Below, in pieces: positions 36,545-39,687 of a stretch of DNA of 39,687 bases. The DNA lies in the NCBI GenBank assembly GCA_002470275.1, contig DKNY01000031.1, positions 357-40,043 on the forward strand, given 5' to 3'. Under the pieces are notes generated by a model. That model made no database searches and was not told the origin of the DNA. It saw only the letters and a program-made list of their open reading frames with translations. Source of the DNA: Gammaproteobacteria bacterium UBA7376. Lineage in GTDB: Bacteria; Pseudomonadota; Gammaproteobacteria; Pseudomonadales; Azotimanducaceae. A program made the position numbers and the translations under genes. How positions within the stretch are numbered: position 1 is the stretch's first letter; each line of letters begins with the position of its first letter.

Positions 36545-37655
36545 TGGCGGCCTGTATATCCACTTTCCGTGGTGCGTTAAGAAGTGCCCGTACTGCGACT
36601 TTAACTCTCACCCCCTAAGAGACGACGTTGATCAGGGGGTCTATCTGCGGGCTCTGCTCCAAGACTGGGACCTTCAGCAACGGATTTTCCATCCAGACTT
36701 TGCCGAGCGCCCGTTTAAAACAGTATTTCTAGGCGGGGGAACGCCAAGCCTGTTTCATGTCCAACACGTGAATCAACTGCTTGAGCTTACTGCCGGCGGC
36801 GCTGATGAAGTCACCATGGAATTGAATCCTGGGGCTCGGGAATATGGAGATCTCGCGGCCTATCGCCAGGCGGGGGTCAACCGCCTTTCTATTGGCGCAC
36901 AAAGTTTCGAAAACCCGATGTTGCAGGCCCTTGGTCGAATCCATGACGCAGATCAAACGTTGACGGCCTTCGAGGTCGCCAGGGCAAGCGGATTCAATAA
37001 CATTAACGTCGATCTAATGTGGGGGTTACCAGGCCAAGAGGTAGCCCAAGCCCTCAGCGATCTGCGACAGGCTATTGCGCTTGAGCCTGAGCATATCTCT
37101 TGGTATCAGCTCACCATCGAGGCCAAAACAGAGTTCGCGAAGCGGCCGCCGCTGCTGCCTGTCGATAGGACACTGTTAGACATCGAACAAGCCGGGCTGG
37201 AGCTGCTGGAAGCCGAGGGCTATCGGCGCTACGAAATTTCGGCCTTTGCCAAACCAGGACGGGAATGTCTGCACAATCTGAACTATTGGTCCTTTGGCGA
37301 TTACGTTGGTCTCGGTGCCGGTGCCCACGGAAAACTGACTCACCGGGGCCGTCGCCTTCGAACACGACAGGCCAGTCAGCCCCGACTGTACCAGAGCGAT
37401 CCCGAACGCCTCGGCGTGCAGGACATTGCCGAAGACGAGCTTGCTCTGGAATTTATGATGAATGCCCTTAGGCTGGTTCAGGGGGTCGACCAAGCATCAT
37501 TTGTCTCGCGAACAGGTCTGCCTTGGTCCTCCATCGCACCAACCTGGCAGGCGCTAGTGGAGCAGGGTCTGGTTCATGCGCAGCACTGTGGCACCACCCC
37601 AATGGGCCTGCGCTATTTGGACAGTGTGTTAACGTCCTTCGTCACCACCCGCTAA
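36537..37655 (+). CDS. hemW: Radical SAM protein HemW (haem chaperone-like)
   Basis: 372-aa radical SAM protein. The 4Fe-4S-binding CxxxCxxC is in LYIHFPWCVKKCPYCDFNSH (near 6-25), followed by FLGGGTPSLF, the MELNPGAREYGDL stretch, GVNRLSIGAQSF, NVDLMWGLPGQ and a C-terminal HemN-type domain. The short N-terminus and the motif FPWCVKKCPYC fit HemW, a haem-binding protein, rather than the coproporphyrinogen dehydrogenase HemN. The ATG at 36537 lies inside the end of rdgB; a longer frame from 36465 is not conserved. The 3' end overlaps convergent trmB by 27 bp. Confidence 0.93.
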   Translation: MVDGGLYIHFPWCVKKCPYCDFNSHPLRDDVDQGVYLRALLQDWDLQQRIFHPDFAERPFKTVFLGGGTPSLFHVQHVNQLLELTAGGADEVTMELNPGAREYGDLAAYRQAGVNRLSIGAQSFENPMLQALGRIHDADQTLTAFEVARASGFNNINVDLMWGLPGQEVAQALSDLRQAIALEPEHISWYQLTIEAKTEFAKRPPLLPVDRTLLDIEQAGLELLEAEGYRRYEISAFAKPGRECLHNLNYWSFGDYVGLGAGAHGKLTHRGRRLRTRQASQPRLYQSDPERLGVQDIAEDELALEFMMNALRLVQGVDQASFVSRTGLPWSSIAPTWQALVEQGLVHAQHCGTTPMGLRYLDSVLTSFVTTR

Positions 37656-38333
37656 TTTTCGGTACCTGAGATCTCGGATCGTATGCCCAAGCCGGGCACC
37701 CCGTGCTTCGAATTTAGTGAGCCCCCCAGGGCGAGATGCCGAAGCGCGCCTTGGTTCTTCCTGACGCTGGTCACTGAGCAACTCGAAGCCAGGGTGTTGA
37801 GCAAAGCATTCCGCCATCCATTCACCATACTCGGCCCAATCTGTTGCCAGGTGCACCACGGCAGAAGACGCCAGGGCATGATGCAGTTGATCCAAAAAAG
37901 GTAGTTGGATGAGTCGGCGTTTATGGTGGCGCTTCTTTGGCCAGGGGTCGGGGAAAAAAATTCTAATCTCGCTGGCAATGCCAGGAGGCAGGCGAGCCAG
38001 CAGCGACTGCGCGGGTTCATCGACCAGACGGATATTTTTGAGCGCCTGCTTGGCTGCCCTGGATAGCATTGAGCCAATACCAGGCTGGTAAAGTTCTACG
38101 CCTAAGATCATCAGCTCGGGATGCTCCTCGGCCCAGGCAATGAGTTCCAGGCCCATACCAAAGCCAATTTCAATGCCAATGGCGTCCAGCCCGTCAAGGT
38201 CCGTAGTTTTGAAGCGGTAGGCCTCAGCGAGTTCCTCGAAGGCCAGAGCCTGGGCACGGGTGAAACGACCGCGACGGCGGATATAGTTGAAGTCTTGATC
38301 GAAGACGTTTGATTCTGGTGGTTCGAAAGGCAT
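37629..38333 (-). CDS. trmB: tRNA (guanine-N7)-methyltransferase
   Basis: 234-aa SAM-dependent enzyme making m7G46 in tRNA variable loops. Marks are the basic N-terminal RRRGRFTRAQALAFEEL, the SAM-binding IGIEIGFGMGLELI (near 72-85), a GVELYQPGIGSML segment, and the family signature IRIFFPDPWPKKRHHKRRL (near 148-166). The C-terminus TKFEARGARLGHTIRDLRY is typical. ATG 38333. It lies 34 bp after DUF423 and is probably cotranscribed with rpoH and DUF423. thiS-thiG, which accompany it in Pseudomonas, are absent. Confidence 0.95.
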   Translation of the reverse strand: MPFEPPESNVFDQDFNYIRRRGRFTRAQALAFEELAEAYRFKTTDLDGLDAIGIEIGFGMGLELIAWAEEHPELMILGVELYQPGIGSMLSRAAKQALKNIRLVDEPAQSLLARLPPGIASEIRIFFPDPWPKKRHHKRRLIQLPFLDQLHHALASSAVVHLATDWAEYGEWMAECFAQHPGFELLSDQRQEEPRRASASRPGGLTKFEARGARLGHTIRDLRYRKLAGGDEGR

Positions 38334-38367
38334 GGGGTTTGACGACAGGTCCTTGATCGATTGGGAT

Positions 38368-38757
38368 CTAAGGCGCGTTTACACGATCCGCCTTAATCAC
38401 CGACAGGCCAATTGTCACCCATCCCAAGATCAACATCAGCCCCCCGATAGGGGTGAGGGGACCCAGCCAGCTCAACGAGCCCAGCGTCAACCCATAAAGG
38501 CTGCCTGAGAAAAGCAGGATGCCCAGGCTAAACATCCATGCTACGAGCCCCAGCCTTTTGGGGCCACCGTGGGCCATCCAGATACCCACCGATAAGAGAG
38601 CCAGCGCATGCCACATCTGGTATTGGGACGCGGTTTGCCAAGTTGATAGGCCGTCAGGCCCCAAGAGGTCCTTGATTGCATGGGCGCCCAGCGCACCAAG
38701 CGCCACAGCCGTTAGGCCGTACCCCGCTGCCAGGACGAGACAGAGGCGAGCACTCAA
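38368..38757 (-). CDS. DUF423 family small membrane protein
   Basis: 129-aa integral membrane protein with about four hydrophobic segments (roughly 4-25, 45-62, 70-91, 99-121). The family signature is GALGAHAIKDLL near residue 21 and TASQYQMWHALALLSVG near 41-57. Length is normal for DUF423 (E. coli YgdD is 131 aa). The role is unknown. The first available start is a TTG at 38757, just 4 bp after the rpoH stop, with AAGG only 3 nt away, so initiation may depend on coupling to rpoH translation. A DUF423 gene near rpoH is also seen in Pseudomonas. Confidence 0.85.
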   Translation of the reverse strand: MSARLCLVLAAGYGLTAVALGALGAHAIKDLLGPDGLSTWQTASQYQMWHALALLSVGIWMAHGGPKRLGLVAWMFSLGILLFSGSLYGLTLGSLSWLGPLTPIGGLMLILGWVTIGLSVIKADRVNAP

Positions 38758-38761
38758 AGCC

Positions 38762-39610
38762 TTATGTCGACATCAACCGCTTCAGTTTTTTAATCGCGTT
38801 CTGCTCGAGCTGCCGGATTCGTTCTGCTGAAACGCCGTACTCCGCGGCAAGCTCATGCAGCGTGGCTTTGTCATCACTCAGCCATCTTTGCTGAAGGATA
38901 TCGCGACTCCTCTCATCCAGCTGGGATAAGGAGGCGGTCAGTCTCAGGCTCATATCCTGAGCGCTATCCTGTTCGGCAACCAGGTCTGCCGGATCTGGCA
39001 TGCTTGATGCCAAAAAGTGGACCGGCGCGGTGGCCGTGTCTTCGTCCGTGCCATACCCATCGAATGCTGCGTCATTTGCGCTAAGACGACCCTCCATCCT
39101 TGTCACTTCATCCGTTGAAACACCCAAGTCTTGGGCGATGGCCTGGGTTTCCTTCTGGTTGAGCCACGAGGAAGAGCTTTTCGCGCTTCTCAGGTTGAAG
39201 AAGAGCTTCCTTTGCGCCTTGGTGGTTGCAACCTTAACAATCCGCCAGTTACGCAGGATGTACTCGTGCATTTCTGCCTTGATCCAGTGGACGGCAAAGG
39301 AGATCAGTCGAACGCCAACGTCGGGGTCGAATCGTTTGACCGCCTTCATTAAGCCCACGTTACCCTCTTGGATCAGATCAGCCTGAGGCAGGCCATAGCC
39401 TTTGTAGGACCGCGCTAAATGCACCACGAAACGGAGGTGGCACATCACCAGCTCGCGGGCCGCGTTGAGATCGCCATCTTCTCTAAACTTTTCGGCGAGC
39501 TGCTTTTCGTGCTCAGGTTCAAGAATAGGGAACTGACTGATTGTATTCAGGTAAGCGTCGATATCTGCGCCCGGCGCGATGCTCGGCAGGGCCATTACAT
39601 TTTGAGCCAT
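38762..39610 (-). CDS. rpoH: RNA polymerase sigma-32 factor (heat-shock sigma)
   Basis: 282-aa sigma factor directing RNA polymerase to heat-shock promoters. Region 2 contains HLRFVVHLARSYKGYGLPQA and LIQEGNVGLMKAVKRFDP, then VRLISFAVHWIKAEMHEYIL. The RpoH-specific box QRKLFFNLR is at 133-141, and a complete region 4.2 helix-turn-helix (LHELAAEYGVSAERIRQLEQ) ends the protein. Region 2.1, where E. coli sigma-32 stability determinants lie, is conserved apart from K51 to R and I54 to V. The ATG at 39610 has GGAAG about 8 nt upstream. The leader appears short (about 20 nt), so the long E. coli-type mRNA thermosensor cannot be present in the same form. A CIRCE operator lies just upstream. Confidence 0.97.
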   Translation of the reverse strand: MAQNVMALPSIAPGADIDAYLNTISQFPILEPEHEKQLAEKFREDGDLNAARELVMCHLRFVVHLARSYKGYGLPQADLIQEGNVGLMKAVKRFDPDVGVRLISFAVHWIKAEMHEYILRNWRIVKVATTKAQRKLFFNLRSAKSSSSWLNQKETQAIAQDLGVSTDEVTRMEGRLSANDAAFDGYGTDEDTATAPVHFLASSMPDPADLVAEQDSAQDMSLRLTASLSQLDERSRDILQQRWLSDDKATLHELAAEYGVSAERIRQLEQNAIKKLKRLMST

Positions 39611-39637
39611 GTGATACTTCCGGTAACACTTTCAGTT

Positions 39638-39667
39638 ATTTTAGCACTCCCTACCTTAGAGTGCTAA
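39638..39667 (-). promoter_or_regulatory. Probable sigma70-type promoter of rpoH overlapping CIRCE
   Basis: On the minus strand TTAGCA (39667-39662) and TAAAAT (39643-39638) are separated by 18 bp and form a plausible -35/-10 pair, placing the transcription start near 39631 and leaving about 20 nt of leader. Both hexamers lie largely in the arms of the CIRCE palindrome, so a bound repressor would directly block RNA polymerase. This promoter is a reading of the sequence, not mapped. Confidence 0.55.
39641..39667. promoter_or_regulatory. CIRCE element (HrcA operator) upstream of rpoH
   Basis: Perfect inverted repeat TTAGCACTC-N9-GAGTGCTAA (arms 39641-39649 and 39659-39667, spacer 39650-39658), identical in both arms and spacing to the consensus CIRCE bound by the heat-shock repressor HrcA. 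It ends 30 bp before the rpoH start codon. CIRCE normally controls groESL and sometimes hrcA-grpE-dnaK. hrcA itself is not in the window. Confidence 0.92.
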
Positions 39668-39687
39668 TAAAAAAGATCGATGAAAAC

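Noticed and set aside
1..39687. CRISPR arrays, insertion sequences, prophage genes, tRNA or rRNA genes
   Set aside because: None seen; intergenic gaps are too short and no transposase, integrase or repeat-spacer pattern was found.

Overview
The window is a gene-dense, mostly housekeeping stretch of a gammaproteobacterial chromosome with moderately high GC (roughly 55-60% by eye). The type of organism is inferred from gene content and order. Several blocks match arrangements known from Pseudomonas and relatives: YgfB - ubiquinone hydroxylase - gcvT/H/P back to back with TIGR02449 - zapA - 6S RNA - ygfA; the divergent ilvA/rpiA pair; tkt - pgk - fba; and gshB - tonB - yqgE - ruvX ... yggS - proC - yggT - metX - metW - DUF4426 - rdgB - hemW ... 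trmB ... rpoH. Short intergenic gaps, 1-44 bp gene overlaps and overlapping convergent 3' ends point to a compact genome, perhaps a free-living marine type. Genus and species cannot be read from the sequence.

Layout. 1-443: the N-terminal part of lgt (minus), whose first ~120-200 bases in the window are strikingly AT-rich. 531-2132: an NRDE/TANGO2-like protein and an SDR protein without the usual catalytic residues (plus). 2144-5000: rppH-ptsP (minus). 5101-7164: a DUF255/YyaL-type protein with a degenerate thioredoxin-like motif (plus). 7192-13508: a minus-strand block YgfB, FAD ubiquinone hydroxylase, gcvT, gcvH, gcvPA, gcvPB. 13707-15749: TIGR02449 coiled coil, zapA, 6S RNA, 5-formyl-THF cyclo-ligase, peptide deformylase (plus). 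15751-17975: ilvA and rpiA, divergent. 17965-24693: tkt, pgk, fba, a lysophospholipase-like hydrolase and a D-2-hydroxyacid FAD dehydrogenase (minus). 24910-27705: metK, metF, rsmE (plus). 27678-28709: a ChpA/FimL-like pseudo-HPt protein (minus). 28851-37655: gshB, tonB, yqgE, ruvX, yggS, proC, yggT, metX, metW, DUF4426, rdgB, hemW (plus). 37629-39610: rpoH, DUF423, trmB (minus).

How the genes fit together. One-carbon and methionine metabolism recur: the glycine cleavage system, 5-formyl-THF cyclo-ligase, metF, metK and metX/metW. Central sugar metabolism is represented by rpiA, tkt, pgk and fba. Nucleotide, RNA and translation quality control is represented by rppH, rdgB, def, ruvX, rsmE and trmB.

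Most interesting points: (i) a perfect CIRCE (HrcA operator) overlapping the apparent promoter of rpoH, suggesting that the heat-shock sigma factor is itself under HrcA control; (ii) a 343-aa protein resembling the HPt region of the type IV pilus kinase ChpA, with Gln at the phospho-His position, lying where relatives carry the pilGHIJ-chpA cluster; (iii) the absence of pil, pyr, thi, gap, pepP and ubiH genes from otherwise conserved blocks; (iv) two enzymes with lost active-site residues (SDR and DUF255); (v) a possible chimeric junction inside lgt.
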